A stretch of 41,503 bases of DNA, from positions 1 to 41,503 of the forward strand of contig NZ_FNYA01000011.1 of NCBI RefSeq assembly GCF_900108955.1, read 5' to 3'. Position numbers and translations under genes: made by a program. The stretch comes from Flavobacterium terrigena. GTDB lineage: Bacteria > Bacteroidota > Bacteroidia > Flavobacteriales > Flavobacteriaceae. Of the stretch, positions 7,001-15,338 are shown piece after piece; the first letter of the stretch is position 1, and each line of letters starts with the position of its first letter. The notes below the pieces were generated by a model. It did not search any database and had not been told where the DNA came from. It was given only the letters and a program-made list of their open reading frames with translations.

Positions 7001-8985
7001 TATTAGAAAATTTAAACGAATTAGGTAATCAAATTCAAGAAAAAATTAAAAATTATGATAACAAGGAGTTAATTTTATCAGATGAATTTAAAAATGAATT
7101 TAAAAGCTTTTTATTATTAAACTCTAAAGATAATATTGAATTTCAAAAGTACACTACTATAGTTACCACATCTAAAGAATTAAAAATAATTTTTCCAAAT
7201 CAGTGGTTTTATATTGCTTCTTTTTTTTATGATTTTTTAAATTCATTATGGAAATATAAAGGAATAGCAAATGAACTAAATTTATCTGACGAAATTATTA
7301 AAGATTTAAGAAAAAACGTTATAAATGAAGAGCTTAAATCAAAGATTCAACTAAAAATCAATGATAATAACGATTTTACTTTTTTTGAATTATTCCTAAC
7401 TAATTATGATTGGTGGTTTGGAAGTAAAACAATTGATAGAGGCGATTTTTTTGTATCATCAGTCTTAAATTTATCTAAAGTTGTAAATGTATCACACTCT
7501 TATCTAGCTGATTTAGCTTATTATTTTAGCAAAAATGAAAGCCTAAAAAACTTAATATCAAAAGATTACGAAAATCTAATAAATTTAAACAATTCTAACA
7601 CAAAAAAAACATTGTTAGAAGAGAAAAAATTAAGAATAATTTTAAATAATACTTTTAAGTATATTTTAAAAATTTATGGTGAAGAAAAAGTTCTTAAAGG
7701 ATATGAAATTAAAGATGCAAAAATTGAAAATAGGAAATATAAAGGTATAACGATTCCAAAATATTTTGGATTTGAGGTTTTGATTGGAATGTTTGATGAA
7801 GTTCAAAATAATGAAACTTTAAAATCTAGTGGGACTTTAAGATTTATCGATGATGAATTTTCAATTATTAAAAATCCACACTCATACTTTACATCTCAAT
7901 GGAACGAAAGTAATGACAGAGGTTTAAGTTTAGCCAATTTCAATAATTTATTAAATGATATTTCAGAAAGTAATCTCGAAATAATAAATGACAATGATAT
8001 TTTTAAATTAATTCAAAAATCTAATTTAAATTCAGTTTCTCCATTAAATAAAACAGAACAAAAAATATATTATGGTGCACCAGGTACTGGAAAATCCTAT
8101 AAAGTAGATAATGAAATTAAAAATTTAAACTCTACTTTTTATGAAAGAATAACTTTTCATCCAGAATTTGATAATTCTTCATTTGTTGGTGGTTACAGAC
8201 CTGTTTCATTGGAAGTAAATTATTCAAATGCTGTAGATGGAAATTTTACTGAACATGAAGTACATTATAAATATGTGCCACAAGCTTTTACTAATATTTA
8301 CGTTAGAGCTTGGAATGATTTAGATAATCAATATTATTTAGCTATTGAAGAAATTAATAGAGGAAACTGCGCTGAAATTTTTGGAGATATTTTTCAACTG
8401 TTAGATAGAAATAGTAATTATACAGTCTCGCCTTCAAATGAATTAAAACAACATTTACACTCAGCTCTTACAAATAAAGACGGTATAAAAAACGGATTAA
8501 AGCTACCTCCAAATCTTTCAATTTTAGCAACAATGAACACTTCAGATCAATCACTTTTCCCAATGGATAGTGCATTTAAAAGAAGATGGGATTGGGAATA
8601 TATTCCAATTTGTTATGATAATATTCCAGAAAATGAATCTTTTAATTACATTGTAAATATCGATGAATCAACTTCTTTCAAATGGATTGATTTTATCAAA
8701 AATGCAAATGCAATAATTAAAGCAAATCCTAATCTTGGAATGGATAAATGTATTGGAAATTACTTTATTAAATCAGGATCAAATGAAATTTCATTAAATG
8801 AATTTGTAAACAAAGCAATTTTCTATTTATGGAATGATGTATTTAAAGATGAGGATAGTTCAGATTCAATTTTTGAAAAAGGAACATCTTATGAAGATTT
8901 CTTTCCAATAAATAGCAATGGTAAAGATTTAATTAATAAAATTATAGAAAAACTTAAAATTGAAATTTCTCCAAAAGACAATTAA
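6997..8985 (+). CDS. McrB-like AAA+ NTPase subunit of restriction enzyme
   Basis: A 662-residue protein with a C-terminal AAA+ motor of the McrB type. Walker A is GAPGTGKS (360-367). Walker B is in YYLAIEEINRGNCAEIFGD. The McrB signature MNTSDQS is at 513-519, followed by the arginine-rich sensor segment AFKRRWDWEYIP. McrB-type motors are usually GTP-driven and translocate DNA before cleavage. The N-terminal 350 residues have no motif I recognise and presumably bind DNA or the target site. It overlaps the methyltransferase (ATGA) and the nuclease gene (TAATG). The arrangement parallels R1 of the LlaJI and BsuMI systems. Unusually rich in Asn, Lys and Ile. Confidence 0.9.
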   Translation: MILENLNELGNQIQEKIKNYDNKELILSDEFKNEFKSFLLLNSKDNIEFQKYTTIVTTSKELKIIFPNQWFYIASFFYDFLNSLWKYKGIANELNLSDEIIKDLRKNVINEELKSKIQLKINDNNDFTFFELFLTNYDWWFGSKTIDRGDFFVSSVLNLSKVVNVSHSYLADLAYYFSKNESLKNLISKDYENLINLNNSNTKKTLLEEKKLRIILNNTFKYILKIYGEEKVLKGYEIKDAKIENRKYKGITIPKYFGFEVLIGMFDEVQNNETLKSSGTLRFIDDEFSIIKNPHSYFTSQWNESNDRGLSLANFNNLLNDISESNLEIINDNDIFKLIQKSNLNSVSPLNKTEQKIYYGAPGTGKSYKVDNEIKNLNSTFYERITFHPEFDNSSFVGGYRPVSLEVNYSNAVDGNFTEHEVHYKYVPQAFTNIYVRAWNDLDNQYYLAIEEINRGNCAEIFGDIFQLLDRNSNYTVSPSNELKQHLHSALTNKDGIKNGLKLPPNLSILATMNTSDQSLFPMDSAFKRRWDWEYIPICYDNIPENESFNYIVNIDESTSFKWIDFIKNANAIIKANPNLGMDKCIGNYFIKSGSNEISLNEFVNKAIFYLWNDVFKDEDSSDSIFEKGTSYEDFFPINSNGKDLINKIIEKLKIEISPKDN

Positions 8986-10679
8986 TGAAAATTCTAATAG
9001 AAGGCGAAGATTATTTAATTGACCAATTAACTACTGTATTTGATGACCCAAAATTTTACAATCAAAACGCAAATAATGGTAGAATAATTTCGGTAGGGTA
9101 TTATCATTCTTTTGAAAAAAAGGAATTGATATATATGTTACCAAAAGTCTTTATGAAAGATAATCAAGAAACTGTTTTCGGTATTTCAAAAGACGAATTA
9201 TATAATTTTGAGAATAACGAAACCTTTAAACATAATGAAGAGTATAAATGGATTCGTCAATTATTAGTTTATTTTTATAATAGTCTTACAGAATACAAAA
9301 GAAGAATTAAAAACACTTCAATAGTCGAGTCCTCTTTGGCATTTGAACTAAATACAAATCTTGGAAATGAAGAATATTCTTATTTAGATTTACTTTTGAC
9401 TTTTGTGAATTTTTATAAAAAAAACAAAACCACAATTCTTTACAAACACATAGAATATAAATCAAATCAAGCTAAAAAACCAAAATGGGAAAAAACAATT
9501 AGAAAATCGTTACCCATTTTAGATTCTAAAAGCATGCCTATTTATATTGAAATTAAAAACAAAAAGAAAGTTATTAATTCTGAAGAAGAATTATTAATTT
9601 ACTTTTTTTCAATACTAAATAAATTCAACATAGAACATCAATTACATCTAAAAATTGACACTAGCTATACATTAATAAAAGGAAATAAATTTGAACAATT
9701 AGAAAAAAACGGGCTTTCAAAATTAAGAAAAATAAAACATCGTTACTTTTCTGATACTCTTAGAAGAATGTATGTTTTATGTGAAATGTATTTTTCAAAA
9801 ACTGATACAAGTAGTAGTAAAAAGAAAAAAGAAGAATTTATTTCTGTTAGAAATTACAATATCGTTTTTGAAGATATGGTTGACAAATTATTTTCTGACA
9901 AATTAGATGAAAACAAAGAAGTTAATAGTGTTTCATTAGATGAACTAAAATATAATGATGATGGTAAAATTATTGACCATATTTTCGATTATCAATCATT
10001 AATTGATACATCAGATATATTTTATATTGGAGATTCTAAATATTATAAATCTGGAAATGAAGCAAATAAATTATCAAAGTATAAACAATTTACATATGCT
10101 AAAAATATAATTCAATTCAATATTGATTTATTAAATGATAATCAAGTCTATAAAGACAATATAAAATATCGGGATGAAATCACAGAAGGATACAATATCT
10201 CTCCTAATTTTTTCATTTATGGCTATATAAAAGATTATAAAAATTTTGATGACAATAAACTTAAACCTAAAAATGAAGAACCTGTTAAGTCTTATCATTA
10301 TCAAAATAGATTATTTGACAGAGATACTTTATTTGTACATCAATATGAAATAAATTTTCTTTACGTTTTAAAATCATATTCAACTTTTAATGATTCAAAA
10401 ATCATTGAATTTAGAGATACTACAAAAAAAGAATTTAGAAATAAGTTTATTAATTTTTTTAATAATCCGGAATCTTCAAAATTTAAATTATTTTCAAAAG
10501 AAGTTGATAGTCAAGAGGCAAAAAATTTGGTCGAAAACAATTTTAAATTATTAAATGGAAAATGTTATTATTCTTCTGAAAACAAACTTATTATTGCAAA
10601 ATATGAAAATGATGATTCTTTAGATAATTTAATAAATTCTAATCAGTTTGAAATTGAAAAATTAATTGTTTCAAAATAA
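8985..10679 (+). CDS. LlaJI/McrC-like restriction endonuclease subunit
   Basis: A 564-residue protein matching the McrC/R2.LlaJI pattern. The N-terminal segment RIISVGYYHSFEKKELIYMLPKVFM is like other LlaJI-family nucleases. A PD-(D/E)xK core lies near residues 325-355: D331 in IIDHIFDY, then GDSKYY with D350 and K352. McrC proteins are the nuclease partners activated by McrB rings. The start overlaps the McrB-like stop by one base. An intrinsic terminator follows at 10724, so controller, methyltransferase, motor and nuclease form one four-gene operon. The LlaJI assignment is family recognition; the catalytic residues are inferred from spacing. Confidence 0.85.
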   Translation: MKILIEGEDYLIDQLTTVFDDPKFYNQNANNGRIISVGYYHSFEKKELIYMLPKVFMKDNQETVFGISKDELYNFENNETFKHNEEYKWIRQLLVYFYNSLTEYKRRIKNTSIVESSLAFELNTNLGNEEYSYLDLLLTFVNFYKKNKTTILYKHIEYKSNQAKKPKWEKTIRKSLPILDSKSMPIYIEIKNKKKVINSEEELLIYFFSILNKFNIEHQLHLKIDTSYTLIKGNKFEQLEKNGLSKLRKIKHRYFSDTLRRMYVLCEMYFSKTDTSSSKKKKEEFISVRNYNIVFEDMVDKLFSDKLDENKEVNSVSLDELKYNDDGKIIDHIFDYQSLIDTSDIFYIGDSKYYKSGNEANKLSKYKQFTYAKNIIQFNIDLLNDNQVYKDNIKYRDEITEGYNISPNFFIYGYIKDYKNFDDNKLKPKNEEPVKSYHYQNRLFDRDTLFVHQYEINFLYVLKSYSTFNDSKIIEFRDTTKKEFRNKFINFFNNPESSKFKLFSKEVDSQEAKNLVENNFKLLNGKCYYSSENKLIIAKYENDDSLDNLINSNQFEIEKLIVSK

Positions 10680-10723
10680 AAAAATTCAATCATACAAAAC
10701 CAAACCTCATAAGTTCATACAAA

Positions 10724-10747
10724 AAAACCAGCCCTAAAGCTGGTTTT
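10724..10747. terminator. Bidirectional terminator between R-M operon and TPR gene
   Basis: AAAACCAGC / GCTGGTTTT, a 9-bp stem with loop CCTAAA. It has A-runs on the left and T-rich sequence on the right, so it serves both converging genes. The TPR stop codon lies immediately beside it. Confidence 0.85.
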
Positions 10748-10748
10748 C

Positions 10749-11282
10749 TTATTTCTTCTTGCCTTTTTTCTCCGATTTCTTTTTCTTCGATTTTTTCTTT
10801 GGCTTTAGTAAGTCCTTTTTGGCTTTTAATCGGTTGGCTAATTCGTCAATTTCGTACGTGTCATTAGCGAAAGAAGCTAGCTTTACTTCTTTCATTAATT
10901 TTATCGCGCCTTTAATATCTTGTTGGCGTTCTAACAATTGTACTTTCTTTAATAAAATCGCCATTTTGTTAATGCCTTTAATCGTTAAGGCGAAATCAAT
11001 TAACTTAGAAGCATCTTCGTAATCTTCATTCAAAAGCAAGGTTTCCAAATAATACGGATAAACCGCTACGGCATCTATATTAATCGCCAATGCTTCTTGA
11101 AAATACGTTTTTGCAGCTTCATAATTTTGCAATTGCTCTGCTTCTATTCGGGCATACAAACACAAAGCGGTAGTGTTTTTCCCATCGTAAGACAAGGCAT
11201 AATCCAAAGCTTCTGATGTTCCTTCCAACCAATACGGATAATTATCCAAGGCTTGAAATAAGTATTTATCTATGTTTTTCAT
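10749..11282 (-). CDS. Tetratricopeptide-repeat protein with lysine-rich tail
   Basis: A 177-residue cytosolic-looking protein with no signal peptide. TPR-like helix pairs run from about 15 to 145, for example the units around TALCLYARIEAEQLQNYEAAKTYF (about 38-61) and AVAVYPYYLETLLLNEDYEDASKLI (72-96). The last 25 residues are almost pure Lys/Ser (LLKPKKKSKKKKSEKKGKKK), a tail that suggests contact with nucleic acid or ribosomes. TPRs mediate protein-protein contacts; no partner can be named. It is transcribed alone toward the terminator at 10724. Confidence 0.8.
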   Translation of the reverse strand: MKNIDKYLFQALDNYPYWLEGTSEALDYALSYDGKNTTALCLYARIEAEQLQNYEAAKTYFQEALAINIDAVAVYPYYLETLLLNEDYEDASKLIDFALTIKGINKMAILLKKVQLLERQQDIKGAIKLMKEVKLASFANDTYEIDELANRLKAKKDLLKPKKKSKKKKSEKKGKKK

Positions 11283-11306
11283 GATATTTGTTTTTTAAAT
11301 TTAATT

Positions 11307-11586
11307 ACACAAAGTTTTTAATCCGTGTAAATCAGAATATGCGAAGCATATCAACCTATTCAAAATCAGCAAAATCCGTTAAATCTGCGTTCCTATTTTT
11401 TGATAGCTTTAAGATTTAAACCTATGTGACTATGTGTTTTTAATAAAATAACACACAGTTTTTAATCCGTGTAAATCAAAATATGCAAAGCATATCAACC
11501 CATCCAAAATCAGCAAAACCCGTAAAATCTGCGTTCCTATTTTCAGATAATTCTAAGATTTAAATCTATGTGACTATGTGTTTTTA
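11307..11586. repeat. 144-bp tandem repeat, two copies
   Basis: Copy A spans about 11307-11442 and copy B about 11451-11586. Each is about 136 bases, they are joined by 8 bases, and they are highly similar over their whole length. Each holds TTTTTAATCCGTGTAAATCA, the small palindrome ATATGCnAAGCATAT, AAAATCAGCAAAA, AAATCTGCGTTCCTATTTT and CTATGTGACTATGTGTTTTTA. Copy B overlaps the last 13 bases of prfH and supplies its stop codon. The CCGTGTAAATC/AAATCTGCGT words belong to a dispersed repeat style seen in Bacteroidota intergenic DNA. Confidence 0.85.
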
Positions 11587-12266
11587 AATTTATTTAATTC
11601 GTTTTTTAATTGCTGTCGTACAGCTTTAAATTTCTTTTCTACTTTGAGTTTCTTAAAATCGGAACCTTCAAAAGTTCGAATTGGATTCCCACGTTCCACC
11701 GCTAATTGATTGGTCCACTGACTTTGAAATTGTTCTTTCAAAAGGTTTAATTGCGCTTCGTTTAGTTTGACTAACAAACGCTCGGTGGCCAATTTCTTAT
11801 TCTGATGTTGCGAACGTGAATCCATACTCACCACACTAATTCCTGTTGGCAAATGTGTCGCCCGAATGGCTGAACTCACTTTGTTCACATGTTGTCCGCC
11901 AGCTCCTGAACTTCGCATAGCCTGATACTGAATGTCTTTTTCAGAAAAGGCACGAGATTCAATCGCATCTACTTCGAAAATTCCAATAAACCAATTACTG
12001 CGTTTGTGAAATTTTCTAAACGTACTTTTTCCAATCCATTGAATGGTTCCAACCCATGAATCCGTAAATTCAGCAGCATCTTTTCCAATAATTTGCACCA
12101 TTGCCGAAGCCACAGTTCCATTTTCCGAACCTGCTTCGTGTTGCAAAACAGTCGCTTTTAATTGTAAAGCTTCTGCTTCTTGCAACACTTTTTTCAATAC
12201 TTGAGCCACAACCCAAGTACATTCTGCAGGTCCTCTTCCAGCCGTAATTTGAATTATCTTTTCCAT
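11574..12266 (-). CDS. prfH: Peptide chain release factor H-like protein (PrfH)
   Basis: A 230-residue class-I release factor relative that lacks the codon-recognition domain. It has the PrfH N terminus IQITAGRGPAEC and the peptidyl-hydrolysis loop SSGAGGQHVNKV with GGQ at 123-125. PrfH is paired with RtcB2-type ligases and is reported to act on ribosomes with damaged decoding-centre rRNA, releasing the stalled peptide so that RtcB can reseal the RNA. The frame is open to 12287, but the ATG at 12266 gives the family N terminus and a 1-base gap after the rtcB stop. The last codons and the TAG lie inside repeat copy B, so the C terminus (KNT) may be repeat-derived. Confidence 0.9.
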   Translation of the reverse strand: MEKIIQITAGRGPAECTWVVAQVLKKVLQEAEALQLKATVLQHEAGSENGTVASAMVQIIGKDAAEFTDSWVGTIQWIGKSTFRKFHKRSNWFIGIFEVDAIESRAFSEKDIQYQAMRSSGAGGQHVNKVSSAIRATHLPTGISVVSMDSRSQHQNKKLATERLLVKLNEAQLNLLKEQFQSQWTNQLAVERGNPIRTFEGSDFKKLKVEKKFKAVRQQLKNELNKFKNT

Positions 12267-12267
12267 C

Positions 12268-13659
12268 TTATCGGTCCATTCTAACAATTTTCGGTGTGAA
12301 AGTTCCTAACACATCCACCAATTCTGTTTGTAAATTCATCACCGTATTGATGTTTTTATACGCCATCGGTGCTTCGTCAATATTGCCACCAATTAAAGTT
12401 ACATCATTATATTTCAACACTTTATTAATCTGACTTTGAGTGAAAGTGGTTTTGCATTTCGCTCTCGAAAACAAACGTCCAGCTCCATGAGAAGCTGATT
12501 GCAAACTGTCTTCGTTTCCTTTACCCATCACAATAAATCCTGGCGCCGTCATCGAACCTGGAATAATTCCCAATTGTCCTTTAGCCGCTGGCGTTGCTCC
12601 TTTTCGGTGCACAATACATTCTTTGCCATCAACCATTTCTTTCCAAGCAAAATTGTGATGGTTTTCAATAGTTACCGCAATACGTTTTCCTAAAGCTTTA
12701 GCCAATCTTCTGTGAATATCTTCGTGACAAGCCTTGGCATAATCTCCAGCTAAATTCATAGCCATCCAATATTCTTGACCGTCATGCGTATTCAAATCCA
12801 ACCAAGCTAAATGCTGTACATTTTTTGGTAACGGACATTGCTTGCTTGCCAAATACGTGTAATGTTTGGCGATATTGGCACCAAATCCGCGAGAACCACT
12901 GTGTGATAAAACCGCCACGTATTCTTTAGCTTCCAATTTCCATTCAGGCAACGGATTATCTAATTTCACAATTCCGAATTCCACAAAATGATTTCCTCCA
13001 CCAGATGAACCTAATTGCTTGTAAGCTTTGTCTAACAACTGTTTTACAAGTGGAATGGTTTTGAATTCGTCTCTGTAAAACACTTCGTGATCGGCTTTTA
13101 TTTTGTGCGTTTCACTCATTCCAAATTTGGTGTTGTCTTTCAAAATCGCTTGCAATTGATGGTCTTTTCCTTTAAAAAAAGACGCTGGCAAATCGAAAAT
13201 AGATAAGCTCATTCTGCAACCAATATCTACTCCAACTCCATACGGAATTACCGCATTGTCTGTGGCTAAAACACCGCCAATTGGCAATCCATAACCGTAA
13301 TGTGCATCGGGCATTAAAGCGCCTTTTACTGAAATTGGTAATTTTAAAGCATCGTACAATTGAAACTTAGCTTGTTCGTCAATTTCGTTTTCTCCAAAGA
13401 TGGAAAAAGGAGCTCGAGTTGTTCTCAATTCGTTGAACTTCACTTGAACTGGATTGACTAAACCTTCCGCGACTTTTCCCCAAGTGCCGTCTCCTTTGAA
13501 TTTTTCTGGATGCAGCAATACTTGTTTCGCTTCGGTTAAAATACTTTCCTTTTTTTCTCTTTTTCGATATCTGTTAATTTGCCCTAAAGCAATATTTATG
13601 GCATTATTTTTTGGGAAGCCTAATTTAATTAAGTCTTTCCCAGAGAGTTTATTTCCCAT
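12268..13659 (-). CDS. rtcB: RNA-splicing/repair ligase RtcB (RtcB2-PrfH type)
   Basis: A 463-residue GTP- and Mn-dependent ligase joining RNA 3'-phosphate or 2',3'-cyclic phosphate ends to 5'-OH ends. Metal-binding residues include D118 and H120 (MPDAHYG), D145 and C148 (GVDIGCRMS). GGGNHFVEFG, ENHHNF, HRKGATPA and the guanylylation segment SASHGAGR follow in family order. About 85 residues precede the usual RtcB core (LSGKDLIKLGF...), longer than the minimal enzyme. PrfH follows after one base, marking this as the rRNA-repair pair and not a tRNA-splicing RtcB. No RtcR regulator or sigma-54 promoter is visible upstream. Confidence 0.93.
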   Translation of the reverse strand: MGNKLSGKDLIKLGFPKNNAINIALGQINRYRKREKKESILTEAKQVLLHPEKFKGDGTWGKVAEGLVNPVQVKFNELRTTRAPFSIFGENEIDEQAKFQLYDALKLPISVKGALMPDAHYGYGLPIGGVLATDNAVIPYGVGVDIGCRMSLSIFDLPASFFKGKDHQLQAILKDNTKFGMSETHKIKADHEVFYRDEFKTIPLVKQLLDKAYKQLGSSGGGNHFVEFGIVKLDNPLPEWKLEAKEYVAVLSHSGSRGFGANIAKHYTYLASKQCPLPKNVQHLAWLDLNTHDGQEYWMAMNLAGDYAKACHEDIHRRLAKALGKRIAVTIENHHNFAWKEMVDGKECIVHRKGATPAAKGQLGIIPGSMTAPGFIVMGKGNEDSLQSASHGAGRLFSRAKCKTTFTQSQINKVLKYNDVTLIGGNIDEAPMAYKNINTVMNLQTELVDVLGTFTPKIVRMDR

Positions 13660-14020
13660 GATTATTTTAAAAATGATTCATAACAACGAGCTAAGACATA
13701 CCAAAAAGGCACAGCAATAGCACATTGCGATATTTTGAATACGTTCCGGGAAAGTTTTTTGAAGGTTCTAGAATAAACAAAAAAAAGCCCGAAACTAAAT
13801 GTCTTCGGGCTTTTTCATATATGTTGTTTTATCTATGATTGCGTTAAGCCACGAAGAAGAGCCGCACCAGTTCCAACTGACGCAAAGCTTTGAGGTAATG
13901 ATTTAAATACAAACATTTTTCTTCGTTTAAAAGGTTATTAATTTTCTGACACAAAGATTTATCTTATTTTTTTAATTTTCCAAATAAAATTTAATATTTT
14001 TTCAAAAACATCTATTTTAC
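13660..14020. other. Gene-free divergent intergenic region
   Basis: About 370 bases between the divergent rtcB and aminotransferase genes. It holds a terminator-like hairpin (13782-13815), a short palindromic segment CAGTTCCAACTG, AAAGCTTT, and GCCACGAAG/ACACAAAG words like those of other mosaic intergenic repeats. I find no convincing reading frame on either strand. Confidence 0.7.
13782..13815 (+). terminator. Orphan intrinsic terminator-like hairpin
   Basis: AAAAAGCCCGAA / TTCGGGCTTTTT with a 10-base loop, followed by a short T-rich stretch. It sits between two divergent genes, so no annotated gene ends into it. It could end a small RNA starting near 13660-13780, act as an attenuator, or be a leftover from a lost gene. 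Confidence 0.7.
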
Positions 14021-14028
14021 TACCTTTG
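14021..14028 (+). promoter_or_regulatory. -7 promoter element for a leaderless aminotransferase mRNA
   Basis: TACCTTTG (followed by C) matches TAnnTTTG and ends only 4 bases before the ATG at 14033. Transcription would therefore start at or within a base or two of the start codon, giving a leaderless transcript. No clear -33 TTG is seen. Confidence 0.65.
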
Positions 14029-14032
14029 CCAG

Positions 14033-15160
14033 ATGTCAAAACTACCCAATATACCTACAAGTATTTTCTCTGTGATGTCGCAATTAGCGAACGAACACGG
14101 TGCTATAAATTTATCGCAAGGTTTTCCGAATTTTCCTGAAGACGAACGTTTATTGCAAATTTCTGAAAGCATCATTAGAGAAAACATTCATCAATATACA
14201 CCAATGGCAGGTTTGCCTTCGTTATTGGAAAAAATTGCGAATCAAACTTTAAAACAATACGATAGAAAAGTCATTACTTCAACTGAAATATTGATTACAG
14301 CTGGCGCAACTCAAGGTGTTTTTACAGCTATAAATACCTTTGTGAATCAGGGTGATGAAGTACTTATTTTAGACCCAAGTTACAATAGTTATGAACCTTC
14401 TGTTTTGGTGGCGGGTGGAAAATCGGTTCGTGTTTCTTTAAACGAAGATTATACACCGAACTTTAACCGAATTGAAAGTGCTATTACTTCTAAAACCAAA
14501 ATGATTGTCATCAATAATCCGCACAATCCTACTGGTAGAATTTGGACCGAACAAGACTTTGAAGCTTTAGAAACCATTTTAGAAAAACATCCTAAAATCC
14601 TTATTTTAGCTGATGAAGTTTACGAATATATAACGTTTTCGCAACCACATATTTCGTTTAATACACGGCCAAAATTAGTAGAACGAACTATTATTGCCTC
14701 TTCTTTTGGAAAATCGTTGCATGTTACAGGCTGGAAAGTTGGCTATTTAATTGCTCCTGAAAAATTAATGCATGAAATGAAAAAAGTACATCAATTTTTG
14801 GTTTTCAGTGTGAACAGCTTTTCACAACATGTTATTAGTCGATACTTAGACGTGGTAGATTTCAATGAAATTTCAAAAATGTACCAACGTAAAAGAGATT
14901 TGTTTCAAAACTTAATTAAAGATAGTCGTTTTGAATTGATGCCTTGTGATGGAACATATTTTCAGGTAGTGAATTATAATGCTATTTCAAACACAAATGA
15001 TGTGGATTTTGCTAAGGAATTAATTCAAAAACATGGTGTAGCTTCCATACCAATTTCGGTATTTTATGCCGACCAAACAGACAAACATATGTTGCGTTTT
15101 TGTTTTGCAAAAACAGACGAAACATTAATTGCTGCAGCAGAGAAATTATGTAAGCTATAA
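14033..15160 (+). CDS. PLP-dependent methionine/kynurenine-type aminotransferase
   Basis: A 375-residue fold-type I class I/II aminotransferase. Motifs are NLSQGFPNF (26-34), the NNPHNPTGRI loop (161-170), DEVYEY (194-199), and the PLP Schiff-base lysine K227 in SSFGKSLHVTGWKVGY. FCFAK near the C terminus carries the carboxylate-binding arginine region. The LSQGFPNF and QYTPMAG segments match the YbdL/methionine aminotransferase and glutamine transaminase K group, which regenerate methionine from its keto acid. The exact amino donor is uncertain. Monocistronic and apparently leaderless. Confidence 0.88.
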   Translation: MSKLPNIPTSIFSVMSQLANEHGAINLSQGFPNFPEDERLLQISESIIRENIHQYTPMAGLPSLLEKIANQTLKQYDRKVITSTEILITAGATQGVFTAINTFVNQGDEVLILDPSYNSYEPSVLVAGGKSVRVSLNEDYTPNFNRIESAITSKTKMIVINNPHNPTGRIWTEQDFEALETILEKHPKILILADEVYEYITFSQPHISFNTRPKLVERTIIASSFGKSLHVTGWKVGYLIAPEKLMHEMKKVHQFLVFSVNSFSQHVISRYLDVVDFNEISKMYQRKRDLFQNLIKDSRFELMPCDGTYFQVVNYNAISNTNDVDFAKELIQKHGVASIPISVFYADQTDKHMLRFCFAKTDETLIAAAEKLCKL

Positions 15161-15169
15161 AAATAATTC

Positions 15170-15281
15170 TGCCACGAATTTTCGAATTATTCGTATTAAC
15201 TATTCGAATTAATTCGAATATTCATCAGAGATGAACAAATTTTTACGTTCAGTTTTTTAAAAAATTCGAGAATTCGTGGCA
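15170..15281. repeat. Inverted-repeat intergenic element
   Basis: TGCCACGAATTTTCGAATT (15170-15188) and AATTCGAGAATTCGTGGCA (15263-15281) are inverted repeats matching at 18 of 19 positions and enclose 74 bases. The interior has further TTCGAATT/AATTCGAA palindromes. It lies between the converging aminotransferase and lpxD genes and could end both transcripts by forming a long hairpin, although no T-run follows. The GCCACGAATT word is common in Bacteroidota intergenic repeats. Confidence 0.7.
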
Positions 15282-15338
15282 AAAGTCAAAAACATTACAT
15301 TTTTATAAATTACACCCAAGCAGTTAAATTTATATTTT

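Noticed and set aside
10759..11022. 87-codon plus-strand frame rich in Phe and Ser
   Set aside because: It is the antisense of the lysine-rich tail of the TPR protein.
11307..11586. CRISPR array
   Set aside because: Only two long units with an 8-base joint; no short repeats with unique spacers and no cas genes in the window.
12267..12287. Upstream ATG for PrfH overlapping rtcB
   Set aside because: The seven extra residues (MLEWTDK) do not belong to the family N terminus, and the ATG at 12266 gives it exactly.
13660..13780. Sigma-54 promoter for rtcB as in the E. coli rtc operon
   Set aside because: No TGGC-N8-TTGC arrangement at correct spacing on the minus strand, and no RtcR gene nearby.
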